A stretch of 64,000 bases of DNA from Isoetes taiwanensis (GCA_021234155.1 JAJEKV010000002.1:23204942-23268941); one strand, 5' to 3'; numbered from the stretch's first letter, positions 1 through 12,530 are shown. Notes: generated from the letters alone by a model not told the origin. Translations and numbers: made by a program.

Positions 1-583
1 AGTAATTTGTTACAAAAATCCTCTCTATAAGAAGCAGATTCTTATTCTGTGCTGGCCCGTAGTCAAGTAAAGCAAGTCCACTCCGATATGTTGGGAGAAT
101 TCCTTCTTAGGGTCTTTTTCCTTGGGCATTTTGGTTTTTTTTTTTAGAATAACAGCAATACATATAGATTTTTTTTCATTAATATTAATATATAATACGT
201 ATATTCTTTGTGCCTTCTCGGAGGTACAAAAATTGCTGCAGTTCTAGCCTAATGTCATGCAAAATATGATGTGGTATAATCTCTATCTTTAAATTTCTTA
301 TTTTCCAATCGTACTGCTAAGGAAATAAAAACTTTTTTAGAAATTTGTCTTCAATATGTTGTTCTCTATGTGCGACAACTGGAGCAAAGGATTAGGGAGG
401 TTTTTGCAACTTTATGCATGCCGGAAATACATTCAAGTTTTCCCCTATCAATTCATTTCTTGCAACTTTACCATTGTGATTCTTTTCTAAAACCTTCCGT
501 AGATTTTGTCTACATCAACTCCATTCTGAACATCCAGTAACTCTAAATATTCCATCCAACATTGCACATGTAACAGGCCATCT
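1..583. other. Left flank, no recognised gene
   Basis: AT-rich sequence without a recognisable gene. The last part (about 491-583) stays open in one frame and joins in frame with sequence right of the Copia element when the element and one TSD copy are removed (see the entry at 5974-6085). Confidence 0.4.
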
Positions 584-1136
584 TGTTAGAAATCTAGGAT
601 ATGGTCATCACATAATTCTTCAACAGGTTCTCACACAAGGTAGACCTTAACCTATGCATACATCTGAATACAGTTATTGATCTTAGGCGAAACCAAAGTT
701 GTTCATATAAAGGGTTTGAAGGTTGTAAATAGGTTCAATGGTTAATATTGAACCAGATACTGATTTTACTGTTAAAGGTGGCACTTAAATTAGGGGGAAA
801 GCTCCATTCAAATAGAAGCTCGGTTAGGCGGCCTTATCCATAGCCAAGACCATCGGATACAAGCTCTATAAATTACAGAGCAGGCCGATTTGATAAATAG
901 TTGGCCAGAATTGAATGTTAAGGAGGAATTAAGCTAACAGATCGTAGTTTTTGCATTGGTTCCTTGCAGGTCAACACAGCTACAGTGATCGGGTCAATAC
1001 CCATGCTACAGTGCCAATTTCATAAGGTCCTAGTAGATAGTGTTTTGACATCATTATTACATTGCATACTCAAGGACCGATTATTGTGAATTGATCTAGA
1101 GATTGAAACAATATTATCTGATAGCATATTCCAACA
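584..1136 (+). repeat. 5' LTR of the Copia element
   Basis: 553 bp, TG...CA ended. It matches 5368-5968 with scattered substitutions and lacks about 48 bp that are present at about 5805-5855 of the 3' LTR. It ends directly before the primer binding site. Confidence 0.93.
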
Positions 1137-1138
1137 AT

Positions 1139-1150
1139 CGGTATCAGAGC
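1139..1150 (+). promoter_or_regulatory. Primer binding site (tRNA-iMet)
   Basis: GGTATCAGAGC lies three bases after the 5' LTR. It is the standard plant Copia site, complementary to the 3' end of initiator tRNA-Met, and would prime minus-strand DNA synthesis. Confidence 0.9.
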
Positions 1151-1192
1151 TATATTATCCTGTTGAATTTTGTGTTGGTTTGCATCTTTAAA

Positions 1193-2629
1193 ATGTCTAG
1201 CAGATTTGGAGCTAGCCTCTTAAGCACTGTGGAGGTCTACAAAGGTGGACCAGGATTCCAGGTGTGGAAGGATGCTGTGAAACACATTTTGGAAGTTGAG
1301 GAACTCTGGGATCGTGTTGATCCTGATGGTGGCATAAATGTCAATATGAACACTATAACCAGGTCTATTTCTGAAGGATCTGTTAACATGAGAGAGCATG
1401 CAGGTCTTGGAGCAGCATCTGCAGAAGTAACTGCTGATGGCAGTCGTATGGGAACTGGAAGGTCTCTATACTCAAAGGTTAAGGAGGCCCAAGGCATTAT
1501 CACCTGCAAGGTAAGTCCTACCATTAGGCTTAAGTTGAGGAATTTAAGTCCTAAGCAGATGTGGAGTTTTCTTCTAAAACATTATGAAGAAAAGACTTCA
1601 TCCCAAATAGATTTACTCGAAAATGAACTAAGGGGTCTGAAACTAAAAGAGGAAGAAGATGTATCAGATTTCTTCAATCATTTTGATAACATAATAGCTG
1701 ATTTAGCTGTTGCTGGAGTGAATGTCAGTGAAAGAAGCCAAGTACTTCAAATATCTAGGGCAGTTAGTGAAAATGAAAATTTGTCCCTATTTATTAGAAA
1801 CATGAGTAAATCAAGGGAAGAAGCAGAGAATGTTCTAAGAACAGAGTTTGAGCAGAAGAAGATAATAAGGGAAAGAGAAGAGTCTCCCGAAATTCTTTTT
1901 GCTGGAAAAAAGAAAGTGTCATGCTACCATTGTCATGGAACAGGGCACTTCAAGAGTGAATGCCCAAAATTGAAAAGGGATTTTAATTGTTACACCTGTG
2001 GAGGAAAAGGGCATGTTGCAGCCAAGTGTCCTACCCCAAAAGATCCTGGCAAGGGAAATAATAAGGGATCTGCAAATAGAGGAGGAAGAGGAAGTTCCAG
2101 TAGGGAACGTGGCAGAAATTCAGCTGGAGCTTTTGTTGCAAAAGAACAAGTGGAAAAGGACAACTTTGAGGAGGAAGAAGAAGATGAGGTAAACCAAACT
2201 TTAGCTATTTTTGATAACAATCTGAATGCTAATAAAGTTGATCCTCTTATAGTTGATAGTGGAGCTGAAAGATCAGTAGTCCAATCTACTGATCTTCTTA
2301 AAAATCTGGTCACGACAAACTCCAAAAGAATCCAGGTTGGAAATGGAGAACTCCAAGAGATTGAAGGGAGGGGTTTGCTGCAGCTCACTGATCTAAATGG
2401 GAATATTGTAGACATCGAGAATGTATTGTGTGTTCCTACAATAATAAAAAATCTTATTTCTGTCAGCCAACTTGTGGATTTAGGATATAGAGTTAATTTT
2501 GATTCGAAAGGATGCAATATCTATTTTGGAAATGAATTAAAATTCCATGCAAAGAGAGTTGGAAATCTGTTTCAAATGGACAATTTGGTGTGTAACAGTG
2601 TCAAACACCATAAACATTCAGGAATTTGA
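1193..2629 (+). CDS. Copia gag and protease
   Basis: An ATG at 1193 (protein starting MSSRFGASLL) is the likely start; an in-frame ATG at 1103 lies inside the LTR. The protein has a UBN2/gag-type N-terminal half, then two CCHC zinc knuckles (CYHCHGTGHFKSEC, CYTCGGKGHVAAKC) for RNA binding, a Gly/Arg-rich stretch, an acidic stretch, and an aspartic protease site DSGA. The frame ends at 2629 inside the GAG-pre-integrase domain, where the reading moves to the next frame. Gag would form the cytoplasmic particle and the protease would cut the polyprotein. The shift lies in the middle of a domain, so I read it as damage and not as programmed frameshifting. Confidence 0.88.
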   Translation: MSSRFGASLLSTVEVYKGGPGFQVWKDAVKHILEVEELWDRVDPDGGINVNMNTITRSISEGSVNMREHAGLGAASAEVTADGSRMGTGRSLYSKVKEAQGIITCKVSPTIRLKLRNLSPKQMWSFLLKHYEEKTSSQIDLLENELRGLKLKEEEDVSDFFNHFDNIIADLAVAGVNVSERSQVLQISRAVSENENLSLFIRNMSKSREEAENVLRTEFEQKKIIREREESPEILFAGKKKVSCYHCHGTGHFKSECPKLKRDFNCYTCGGKGHVAAKCPTPKDPGKGNNKGSANRGGRGSSSRERGRNSAGAFVAKEQVEKDNFEEEEEDEVNQTLAIFDNNLNANKVDPLIVDSGAERSVVQSTDLLKNLVTTNSKRIQVGNGELQEIEGRGLLQLTDLNGNIVDIENVLCVPTIIKNLISVSQLVDLGYRVNFDSKGCNIYFGNELKFHAKRVGNLFQMDNLVCNSVKHHKHSGI

Positions 2630-4808
2630 ACTTTGGCACAACAGGCTGGCCCATACTCATTGCAACAACTTAAAGCATCTAGCAAAGAAAGGTTTGATAA
2701 ATTGCAATGGTCTGAAAACTGAAAACTTCTTGTGTGAAGGATGCATCCTTGGGAAAATAAATAGACTGCCATTTGTAAAATCGAAAACCAGGGCCAAAGA
2801 TGTGTTAGAGCTGGTGCACACAGACCTATGTGGGCCATTAAATGTCAAAGGGAGGACAAACAAAAGGTATTTTATCTCATTCATTGATGACTACTCCAGA
2901 AAATGTAAATGTTATTGCCTAGAAAGAAAATCACATGCTCTAAATGCATTTAAATAGTATGTTGCTGAAATGGAAAGGGATTCAGGAAAAAAGCTAAAGT
3001 GCATTCGATCTGATAGAGGAGGAGAATACCTATCTTCCAAATTCAAATTATTTTGCATTGCTAATGGCATTAGAAGACAATTAACTTGCAGGTACAGTCC
3101 ACAACAAAACGGAGTAGCAGAAAGGAAAAATAGGGCTATTATAGATGCAGTAAGATCTACGATCAAGAAAAGTGGTCTTCCAAACTATCTCTGGGAAGAG
3201 GCATTAAAGACCGCCATATATGTGCAAAACAAGCTCCCTTCCTCGAGCATTAAAGGTAACATTCCAGATTTGTTGTGGTCAAAAGGAAATGCTAAAATAA
3301 ATTATGAAATGTTCAAAACCTATGGGTGCTTAGTGTATGCACATATCCCAAGTGAGCTCAGAAAGAAGTTAGAAAATAAGGCTGACATTGGATTCCTTAT
3401 GGGATATGACGAGGAAACAAAAGGATATAGAATCTATGTACCAGAGAATAAGAAAGTCATCATTAGCAGGGATGTCTATTTTGATGAAAACACCTTATAT
3501 AAGGATAGATATACCAAGAAAACAGTAGCTAAAGATAGAGCTACTGCTGTGGAAAAGAAACAGCGAGAATTTGATCTGGATTCATTGGAGGATGATGTTG
3601 AAAATGAGGTCATAACAAATGGTGAAGCTGATTCTGCAAGTGAAGCTCAAATTGAAGTAAGTAACAATGCACACCACAGCAATTATGATATACCATATAA
3701 AAGAGAAACCCAAGCTGAAAAGCTTTTAGAAGAAGCTGCAGTAGATCTGGATCACTATGGCAGAAACAGCATGGGAAGGAGCAAAAGGTTTGAAAAACAA
3801 AATGAAGATCATGAGCAGATAATGGCTATCTTGGATGATGTATTCATCCCCACCTCCTATGAGGAAGCAATGGAAAGTGAAGATAAAGCGAAATGGATGG
3901 AAGCCATGAATGATGAGTTAGAATCATTTAAGAAAACCCAAACTTATGAAGTTGTAAATCAGCCAGCAGGTCAGAATGTGATAGGATGCAAATGGTTATT
4001 CAAAATTAAAGAAAATGCAGACGGAAGCAAAAAATATAAAGCAAGACTTGTGGCAAAATGGTATACTCAGAAACAAGGACGAGATTTTGATGAAACTTAC
4101 TCCCCCATTGTCAAGCTGACAAGTATCAGAATCTTATTGGCTTTAGCAAATGCATGGGATTTAGAGCTGCACCATATGGATGTCAAAACTGCCTTCCTAA
4201 ATGCTAAGTTAGAAGAAAAGGTTTTCATGAAACAAGCTCCAGGATTTATGGAAGGACAAAGCAAAGTTTGGAGATTAAACAGGGTTGTGTATGGGCTAAA
4301 ACAGTCCCCCAGGGAGTGGTATTTTTGCATGGACAAGTTCCTAAGAGAGCAAGGCTTCGAAAAACTTCAAAATGATGGAAACCTTTATAGGTATAAAGAA
4401 GGGGAAAAATTTTGTGTAATAGCACTCTATGTTGATGATTGCATAATGGCAGCAAATCACATAAATATCCTCAACCATTGCAAGGGGATCTTGAACTCTA
4501 GGTTTCAAATGACAGACCTAGGTGAGCTAAAAAAATTTCTGGGAATCGAAGTAAGTAGAAACAGGAGTCAACGGATCTTGAAACTACAGCAGTGCAAGCA
4601 CATTGAAAACATGCTTAAAAGGTTTAACCTTGTAGATGCTCATCCAGTAAAAACACCTGCAGTTCCAGGACATAGATTGACAGATGAGAAGCCTATAACT
4701 GAAAAATATATTAAAGACATGGAAAATGTGCCATATAGATCTTTAGTAGGATGTTTGCTATATTTAGCAAACAATACAAGACCAGACATTGCTTACATTA
4801 CATTCTGA
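2600..4808 (+). pseudogene. Copia integrase and reverse transcriptase, broken
   Basis: The frame resumes with the GAG-pre-integrase motif (LWHNRLAH), then the integrase core: first Asp in HTDLCGP, second in RSDRGGEY, the Glu in NGVAERKN. A TAG at 2955-2957 interrupts it, and the same frame continues from about 2958. Reverse transcriptase follows with HHMDVKTAFLN and the catalytic YVDD (near 4430-4441), then KFLGIEV. A TGA at 4806-4808 stops the frame just before RNase H; the sequence there suggests small compensating indels. The motifs are all present, but the stops make a working polyprotein unlikely. Confidence 0.88.
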
Positions 4809-5381
4809 GCAGAAGGTGTCACAATCCTAAAGGACCACTGGATTGCAGGCAAGCGAGTTCTCAGGTATCTTAAAGGCACAAAGAGACATGGAATAATTTT
4901 TGACTCAAACAATTTAGAGTTATTTGCTTACAGTGATGCAGACTGGGGAGGGGATTTATCCAGCAGAAAATCCACCTCAGGATATGTAATATTCCTAGGT
5001 GGAGGAGCAATCACATGGAGGAGCAAAAAGCAAAGTGCCGTTGCAATGTCTTCAGCTAAAGCTGAGTACACAGCATCCTCTTTAGTAGCAAAAGAAATTT
5101 CATGGTTAAGGAGATTACTAGATGAACTTGGATGCAAACAAGCAGAGCCAACAAAGATCTTGACTGATAGCCAAAGCTCTAAGACTAAACATGTTGAGTT
5201 AAATGGTCACTTCATCAGCGATTTCGCAGCCAAAAATTACATACAGATGGTATATGTCAACACAGCAAAGCAAGTTGCAGATATATTCACAAAGGCATTA
5301 CCAGAAAGTAAGTTCAAACAATTTAAGACTGATCTGAAGATTGCAGAATTATGTGCTGAAGGAGGAATGTTAGAAATCTAG
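4809..5381 (+). pseudogene. Copia RNase H, deleted
   Basis: It continues the reverse transcriptase frame after the TGA. The RNase H motifs SDADWGGD, TSGYV and AMSSAKAEY are visible, as is the C-terminal QVADIFTKALP. Compared with the related copy at 21184-21637, the segment after DSQS lacks about ten codons before TKHVEL, removing the region near the last catalytic aspartate. The end overlaps the start of the 3' LTR. Confidence 0.85.
5358..5367 (+). promoter_or_regulatory. Polypurine tract
   Basis: GAAGGAGGAA directly precedes the 3' LTR and fits the plus-strand primer of an LTR retrotransposon. Confidence 0.85.
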
Positions 5382-5968
5382 GATATGGTCATCACATAAT
5401 TCTTCAACAGGTTCTCACACAAGGTAGACCTTAACCTATGCATACATCTGAATACAGTTATTGATCTTAGGCGAAACCAAAGTTGTTCATATAAAGAGTT
5501 CGAAGGTTGTAAATAGGTTCAATGGTTAATATTGAACCAGATACTAATTTTATTGTTAAAGGTGGCGCTTAAATTAGGGAAAAAGCTCCATTCAAATAGG
5601 AGCTCGGCTAGGCGGCCTTATCCATAGCCAAGACCGTCGGATACAAGCTCTATAAATTACATAGCAGACCGATTTGATAAGTAGTTGGCCGGAATTGAAT
5701 GTTAAGGAGGAATTAAGCTAACAGATCGTGGTTTTTGCATTGGTTCCTTGCAGGTCAACACAGCTACAGTGATCGGGTCAATACCCGTGCTACAGTGCCA
5801 ATTTGCTATAGTGTTCAATGGTCCTATTTAAATGATTACCATTATTTGCTAGCATAAGGTCCTAGTAGGTAGTGTTTTGACATCATTATTGCATTGTATA
5901 CTCAAGGATCGATTATTGTGAATTGATCTAGAGATTGAAACAATATTATCTGATAGCATATTCCAACA
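5368..5968 (+). repeat. 3' LTR of the Copia element
   Basis: 601 bp, TG...CA ended, followed by the target duplication CATCT. It carries about 48 bp (about 5805-5855) missing from the 5' LTR. That segment is bounded by short direct repeats of ATTTGCTA, consistent with a deletion in the other LTR. Confidence 0.93.
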
Positions 5969-5973
5969 CATCT

Positions 5974-6085
5974 TCTATTGTCTGTTAAACAAGTTGAGGC
6001 CATTGTAAATCCAGACGAAGATCCCATCGAGGTGCCTTGTATAGCTTGGCATGTTTATATGCTTGGGAAATGGCAAAAGGTAATG
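5974..6085 (+). other. Exon-like open stretch interrupted by the Copia element
   Basis: After the target duplication an open frame runs to about 6082 and is followed by GTAATG, a possible splice donor; the protein text ends IAWHVYMLGKWQK. Joining 491-583 to 5974 in silico keeps this frame open for about 65 codons. The family is not recognised. It could be an exon of a host gene broken by the Copia insertion, or chance. Confidence 0.3.
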
Positions 6086-6239
6086 TTTCTCCAGTCACAT
6101 TACTTCTTGATTAGAATTGCAAGATATGTAAATTATGTCTGTACTTACATTATGAGTTACAATTGGTTTCGTAGTTGAAAAAAGGAATATATATTGCCTT
6201 TAGGACTCTTGTAAATCTAATTGTATGCTTACGAAACTT

Positions 6240-9200
6240 GTCAGGGTCAGGGGCATTCGCCACCAGGGGGGTGCCGCAGGATTGGTTCAAGGCAAGATGT
6301 ACATTTTCCGATGACACGCTATCGGGCTGCAGACCCGCGGCCCCCAACCAAGTTGGTGAAGCGTGGCCCCCGCCGCTTCTCCTACCACGGCCCCCCCTTC
6401 TCCTGCTCCTACTCCTGCTCCCTCACGACCCATGCCCTCTCAGCCACATGCTGCCTCCGCTCCATCTACTTCTCACTCAGCCTCTGCTTCCCGTCCTCCC
6501 CCATGACTCGGTTGCAAGATACCATCCTGCTGACAAATAGGAATTGTGCCTCCGGGTGGTCTCATGGAATTGTCGAGGCTTCCCTTGGCAGAAAGGGGAC
6601 AGTATGATCTCATCTTCCTCATGGAGACATGGCAACATCTTTGGGCACAAAGCTACTGATCTGCAGGGTTACCAACATTTCTCGGTCTTCAATACATGCA
6701 GACAGACGAGAGGGTCATGGTGGAGTGGCTTGCTACTACCGGACAACCTTGGCACATTGGTTACCCTCCGTAAAATGAGCGCATGACACAACCGGTGCAC
6801 TGTGGGTTCGTGTGCATAATACCGATGGCAACCCTCTTTTTACGGCGCTGTTATTTCCCTCACGCTGAGAGAGCACCTTCTATCGCAGACCACCCGTCTG
6901 CGGATAGGATGGACCCGTATGTCGATCTATATGATGACATATAGCAGCACCAGCTAGTTGGGTAGGGTCGTCCTTCTTGGAGATTTCAATGCACCCGGGG
7001 GAGTAGAGCAGCCCATGCGACTTGACCCCCTCGGCCGACGATGTCCTGCAGCTTCGCCCCTTGAAGAAAAACGGCGCCCCGAGGATCGGATGACGGCCTG
7101 TGTCACTCGCTTTGTGACGTTGCTCCTGCTATGTGGTATTTTTGACTTGATAATTTGCAATGGCACATCCGCGGTGGCCCGATTCTCGCAAGTGCACATG
7201 CGCATGGGACAATCGGGGGAGGGTCTAGTGTGGTGGACTATGTGCTCAGAAGTTGCGCAAGATATGCATCTCATCGGTCGTTTTAGGGTGGGCATGCCGG
7301 CCGGGATGAGGAGGTCGACTCAGATCACCTCCCACTTTATTTGGACCTGGTTTGGCAAGCCGCCGAGAACCCCCACTATGCCCCCGGCCCTCGGTTGAGA
7401 CTAGATTATGAGCGTGCGAGGACTACGCCGAGATGCTCATGGACGCCCTCCCGCAATTTCGCGGACCTCCACACTAGAGCAAGAAGCCGGACCACCGACT
7501 TCGCTATTACGGGATGCAAACGGACAGTGCTTTGGCAGCCCCCCGTCGCCGCTCAAGGTCGGCAACATTCCCGCAGAACCGATGGTTTGATGCGAGTGTA
7601 AAGAACGCAGCGGCAGCTCGGCCACATGCGGATCCAGGCACCCGCTTGCGAGGCCACCACACACGCATCGTGCCCATCCGGAAGGAGACAAAGGCGTGGT
7701 ACCTTGCCGGACATCGTGGGGAGATGTTCGCCTGGCTGGACACTCATCCTCGAACCTTTGGCGCTTGAGAGTGCTTCAAGGCCAGCCCAAACCCTGGCGA
7801 GGGGACATCACACCCGGCCCGGTGGGAAGCGATGACTTGCAGCAGCTCTATGACCCGGCCGGGACGCCAGCGACGCCCATACCCCCCCGGGATGGCCCCC
7901 CATTGGTTCTCGTGGAGGAGGATGTTGAGGAGGGCCCGCAACGGCCGGCTAATGGGAAGGGCGGTGACCTCGATGGTATGCAGGCCGAAGTTACTCAAAT
8001 GGGCAGGGCAGCCACTTGTGCCGGTCCTCACTACCCCTGTTCAACAGAGCATTGCAGGAAGGTCTCCCCCGACAATGGACCACAAGCATGGTTGTTCCCA
8101 TTCACAAGGCCGGCGACCCACAATTGTCCGTCCCAATTCACGGACGATCATGGTCGGATTCAAGATTTGCCAAACTCTTGGTCGGCATTCTCGAAAGCAA
8201 AGAGTTGACCCGGGGCCGGGCGTGAGGCGCAGATGTGCGCGAGCCCTCACACAAAGCGGGCTTTAGACCCCGCCACTCAACGATTGACCATATCTTTACA
8301 CCTGCGGGCGATTGAAGGCGGCCGGAATCATCGGCAGGACTTGTATTGCTGCTTTGTGGACTTCGGGAAGGCTTTTGATACACTGGTTCCCTAGGAAAAG
8401 TCGTGGGCTAGACTGCGTCAAGCTGGGGCTCCCGCCTGCCCTGCGGGTAATGCCATATACAAAGTTGTATGAGAGTTGTTTTGGCGGGATGCGACCAACG
8501 GGCCAAGCATTCACCAAGAGTATCGGTCCCAAGCAGGTTGCCCCTCTCGCCAACACTTTTGGCCTCTACATTGATCGGTTAGAGCCCGGCTTATCGGTAT
8601 GGGGGATGGCATACGACTTTTGCACCGGGCCATCCGCCCGGCTCATCTATGCGGACGATGTTGGCCTGTTGGCCCACACCCCGAAGCTATGCGATCTCAC
8701 CGGATGCCCTAGACACATTTTGTCGGGCTACTGACATATGCGCGTGAATCCGGGTCAAGACCGTGGTGGTTCTCATATCCTCTTTCACGTCACCCCATGC
8801 CTCCCTGCACTCACATATCGGGGGGGGCACTGTGGACGCCACGCCCACCTACAAGTACCTAGGGGTGGAGTTCCCCTCCCGCGCTCTGGCTGGGAGGCGT
8901 CTATCCGCTATGGGTGATAGCTTGAGCTGGAAAGCGCTTTATGCCATGCGAGAACAAATCACCGTGCGAGCTCTATGATTGGGGCCATCATCCACATCCA
9001 TTCGCACCGGTCGAGCCTCGCCCTTCATGACGGGTCGAGGTTTGGGGCCCCGTCTCTTTGGCGACTGGAATGACTTGGAGCAGTGCGAAGGCATTTTTGT
9101 CACGGGCACTTGGGGTGAAACCTTGATCCCCCCTATCGGTCTCGGCTGCAGAAATCGATTCTTGCCGCTTGGCCCGGGCAGCCCCTTGCTAGACACATCG

Positions 9201-10075
9201 CCTATTTTCGTAAAGTGGTTACTATGGGTGATGCTCGGCTCCGCGACCGGGCTTACTGCTTGTGGCAATGGGTCCGCATGGCTTAGGGCTTGTTGGAGGG
9301 TAAGAGAGATCGGTGGTTCGCCGGATGGAACGTCGGCGGGAGCATAGATGCGTGCGGGACGGGGACGCGGCCGATCGATCGTGACGTACACGGGGAGTAT
9401 CTAGACACTTGTTTCCTTGGCAAGCTCACGGGACCGGCTCTAGAGCATGTCAAAACGGCCCATTACAAGGAGCACATCAACCCCGTGTTAGCGGGGCCCA
9501 CAGCTCTACCTGCGTTCCCAATTTGCCCTCGAAAAGGCGGAGACTCATTGCCTCCATTCGCGCGGTGCCCACCATCTTCGCATCGAGGCGGGCAGGTGGA
9601 TTGGGGAGCCCGCCAGACGGACTTTCTGTCAGTCTTTGTCAAATGGGTGCCATTGAGGATGAGTCTCACACTTTCGAGTTGCCCGTTCGGTCGGATCGGG
9701 GCGGATCGCTCCCTTAATGCGGCGGACTTGCCCTTACATTCTTTGATGAACACACCGCCGTCGATGCGTGCCCCGGGGTCGTACATTCGGAGAGGTACTT
9801 GGACTGCGAGGTCACCTTTGCCCCCGCCTGGCTGCTCGCTGATTAGGCACTACGGGTGCAGTACATGACTGTATATATTTGGGTGTTCTTGCATTTTATA
9901 TGTTAGGACAGTTTGTCAGCAGGCTGATTGCTGCCACAGTTTTTCCCTCGAAAACCCTTCGGGGCGGGGGTTTTTTAATCCGGGCAGTAATCCGCTTGCT
10001 GCGTTTTTGTATTGGGTCCCATAGACCGATTGGTCTCCGTGGACGATAAAAGTACCTTCCTTCCTTCCTTCCTTC
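6240..10075 (+). mobile_element. Decayed LINE with endonuclease and reverse transcriptase
   Basis: A GC-rich block in an AT-rich setting holds pieces of a non-LTR retrotransposon ORF2 in shifting frames: an APE-type endonuclease start (VVSWNCRGFPW near 6550-6585) and LLGDFNAPGG near 6970-7000, reverse transcriptase motifs (LQEGLPRQWT near 8050, YADD near 8650, YKYLGVEF near 8850), and the conserved 3' end with GGTCTCCGTGGACGATAAAA at 10035-10054 followed by a CCTT repeat tail. The many frameshifts mean no intact protein. The 5' boundary is approximate. Related 3' ends occur at 22860, 39580 (minus) and 51465. Confidence 0.85.
10050..10075 (+). repeat. CCTT microsatellite tail of the LINE
   Basis: A short (CCTT)n tract directly follows the LINE 3' end; sister copies carry (ATTCT)n at the same place. 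Confidence 0.8.
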
Positions 10076-10077
10076 CA

Positions 10078-10248
10078 ATCCAAGTTTTCTCCAACAATTA
10101 TCCATGCAGGCTCTTTGTTAGGGGGATGTATGAGCTCTTCAAAGGACATTGGCTTTAAAAGACGAAGAATACTTAAGTACATTCCCAGATTCACTTGCAT
10201 GGATGATGGAAGTGAGATAAGATCCCTTATGACGGACACAACAATCAC
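10078..10248 (-). other. Open stretch of unknown origin
   Basis: The minus strand is open from 10248 to the LINE tail, with protein-like composition (MSFEELIHPPNKEPAW). It may be an exon piece cut by the LINE insertion. No family recognised. Confidence 0.25.
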
Positions 10249-11929
10249 AAATAAGAAATGTCAAAAAAGCCATGTACACCATCTTCATGCTTGAGGGATT
10301 CGTCCTCTATCCACAAATGCGGTGCCACAGGCATCGCATTACCATCTTGTATTAATCAAATTCGTTTTCCATTTTAATTGAAATATGAAAATAAAGTTTG
10401 AAGTTTAAGTTGTCATCGCGATGGTGTTCGGCAGAGCATAAGCGCCGCTGCTATTGCCTTGGACGGTAAGAATTTACCATAAGATGCATAAGATTTATTT
10501 ATTTTTGCTCCTAACTAATGGATGTATTTAGGTTTATCGCTTTCTAGATTCGGTCTGGGCAAGAGCAACATTTACACAGGCAAAAGAGATCTACATCATG
10601 TGCGTCGTCGCACTATTAACAGTAATAAATAAGTGTTTAATCTCCCTAAACAAACAGAAATTAGTTTGTGCTTGTACACATCATCAATCCATGCCAAAGA
10701 ACATGATGATGTGTAATGTGTCCATTCATGAAGAGATGCCATTCACATCTCTTCACATACTATGTAAAGCCACAATCCAGGCTATTTGGATGAACTCTGA
10801 TGAACTCTGAATCAATACAATTTTCCGCATATTTCTAGTTTATAACACGCACATGCTCAAGGACGCATAGAAGCTCCAAGTTGCTTATAGTAGCCAGCTT
10901 TGATTTGGATTTGTGATTTTTGATCTGTGATTTGTTATCGCCGGAGCTCTTGCTCCATAAAGGTTTTCCTAACATCTCGTTCATGATCTAGTGAGGTAGA
11001 CCCATTAATTTATTTTACAGGTAGGCATTTATTTCATAAATAAGGTTGAGAGCCAGCAAACAGGTTTGGTGTAGAGCCGCATCAATGCGTCATTTTAGCA
11101 AAGCCATATACCATTTTTAGAAACTCACTGCAAACTCGTATGTGCACTTGTCAGCTGTTACATCACATTAAGCTAATCCTACCATGAACCAAAGGAAATC
11201 ATGACATATCTGCATAACTGTATCTGCACCACTATGACTGTCCTTTTTAAGGAATTTTTGCAGTCCCTTTACTTGACTGAGTAGATTTTGAAAACTTGTT
11301 ATATAAAGTGCCTTGAGAAATGAGAACTCCTTGGCTTATATGCAATATTTTCTCAGTGCAAATAAATATAGCTAAAGGTAGATGTAGGAGAGCAATATTT
11401 ATTTCTTGATTAAACAAGTCTTGTAGATGTTCATCTCACTAAATCTGAACCAGATAACTAGACTTCCATCTAGGATGGCCAATATCCATTTTACTATCCA
11501 TTTTGGCTTGCAGAAATTGGAAAAGAAGACAGGGCCAATATTCTGATATGAGACAGAAGTGCTTGAGCCAGTATATAAAGTAGTATATGTTGTGGATCGC
11601 ATTTGGTTAGGATGGCATAAACTATTTTTCGTGGAAGTTAACTAATGCCTTTTGTTTACAATGTTTCATATAGATTAAAAAAACGCATTTCATGCTGCAC
11701 TTCATCAGACCTTTTTCTTGCTCTTGTTATGAAATAAATGCCTATATATAAAGACTAAGTATATTGTCTACCATATTAATCTAATTTTTATGGTATACTA
11801 GTAGAACTAGCATTTACCATATAAACTCACAAAAGAAATGGTAGTTCGAGTAAGTATTATATATCTATTCATGTATGCTTGCTTCAAAAAATTACAACTT
11901 TTTCGTATTCCTAGAAGATTAGGTTAAAA
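10249..11929. other. Intergenic, nothing recognised
   Basis: AT-rich DNA with only short open frames. I see no RNA gene, transposon end or conserved motif apart from the fold-back terminus at 11930. Confidence 0.5.
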
Positions 11930-12099
11930 CTAGAAAAGGGCCCGTCCTGCGGGACCCTTTTTTTTTAAGCTATTCCTCGGCTCGGCCTCGGACTTCGGCC
12001 GAGGCCTCGCCTCAGTTCGGACATCTTTTACTATTGCTCTAAGCTATTCCTCGACTCGGCCTCAGCCTTTGATCGAGGCCTCGCCTCGGTTTGGTCAAA

Positions 12100-12530
12100 A
12101 TTAGGCCTATGCCAATCTATGAGGAGCTTATTGCCACTTACTGTCAATTACAGAGTATCACCCATAAAGAGTTGACCCACACCTACTACCAATTTCGAAG
12201 TATCACCCACGTAGAGCTTATACACACCTACTACCAACACCTATCAATTCCAAAGTATCATCCATTGGGAGATTACTCACACCTACTGCCAATTCCAAAG
12301 TTGCAACCATTAAAAGCTGACTCGCATCTACTGACAATTCCAAAGCATTACACATGAGGAGCTGACTCATACCTACTACAATTTCAAAGTATCCCCCATG
12401 TAGAGCTTATACATACCTACTACCAACACCTCTCAGCTCCAAAGTTTCATCCGTTGGCAGCTTACTCACACCTACTGCCAATTCCAAAGTCGCACCTGTT
12501 AGAAGCTGACTCACACCCATGTGGCTCAAC
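12100..12530. repeat. Tandem repeats of the left arm
   Basis: Repeated blocks built on CTACTGCCAATTCCAAAG followed by an ATCACCCAT-like spacer and GAGCTGACTCA. The reverse complement of the same unit fills about 14880-15250. Confidence 0.8.

Larger units (their letters stand above)
584..5968 (+). mobile_element. Complete Ty1/Copia LTR retrotransposon, inactivated
   Basis: The element has two long terminal repeats starting TGTTAG and ending CCAACA, a 5-bp target duplication CATCT at 579-583 and 5969-5973, an initiator tRNA-Met primer site, a polypurine tract, and gag, protease, integrase, reverse transcriptase and RNase H in Copia order (integrase before reverse transcriptase). Coding capacity is lost through a frameshift near 2590-2625, a TAG at 2955-2957, a TGA at 4806-4808 and a deletion of roughly ten codons in RNase H. 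The two LTRs are still very similar, so the insertion is not ancient. Confidence 0.95.

Noticed and set aside
1193-5381. Programmed frameshifting in the Copia polyprotein
   Set aside because: Frame changes and stops lie inside conserved domains and at several places, which is decay and not a single recoding site.
6175-6607. Pro/Leu-rich frames at the start of the GC-rich LINE as a gag-like ORF1
   Set aside because: No zinc knuckle or RNA-binding motif; overlapping frames give different low-complexity proteins.
12091-12357. 88-codon open frame
   Set aside because: Translation of the arm's tandem repeats (repeating THxYYQ-like text); the repeat explains it.
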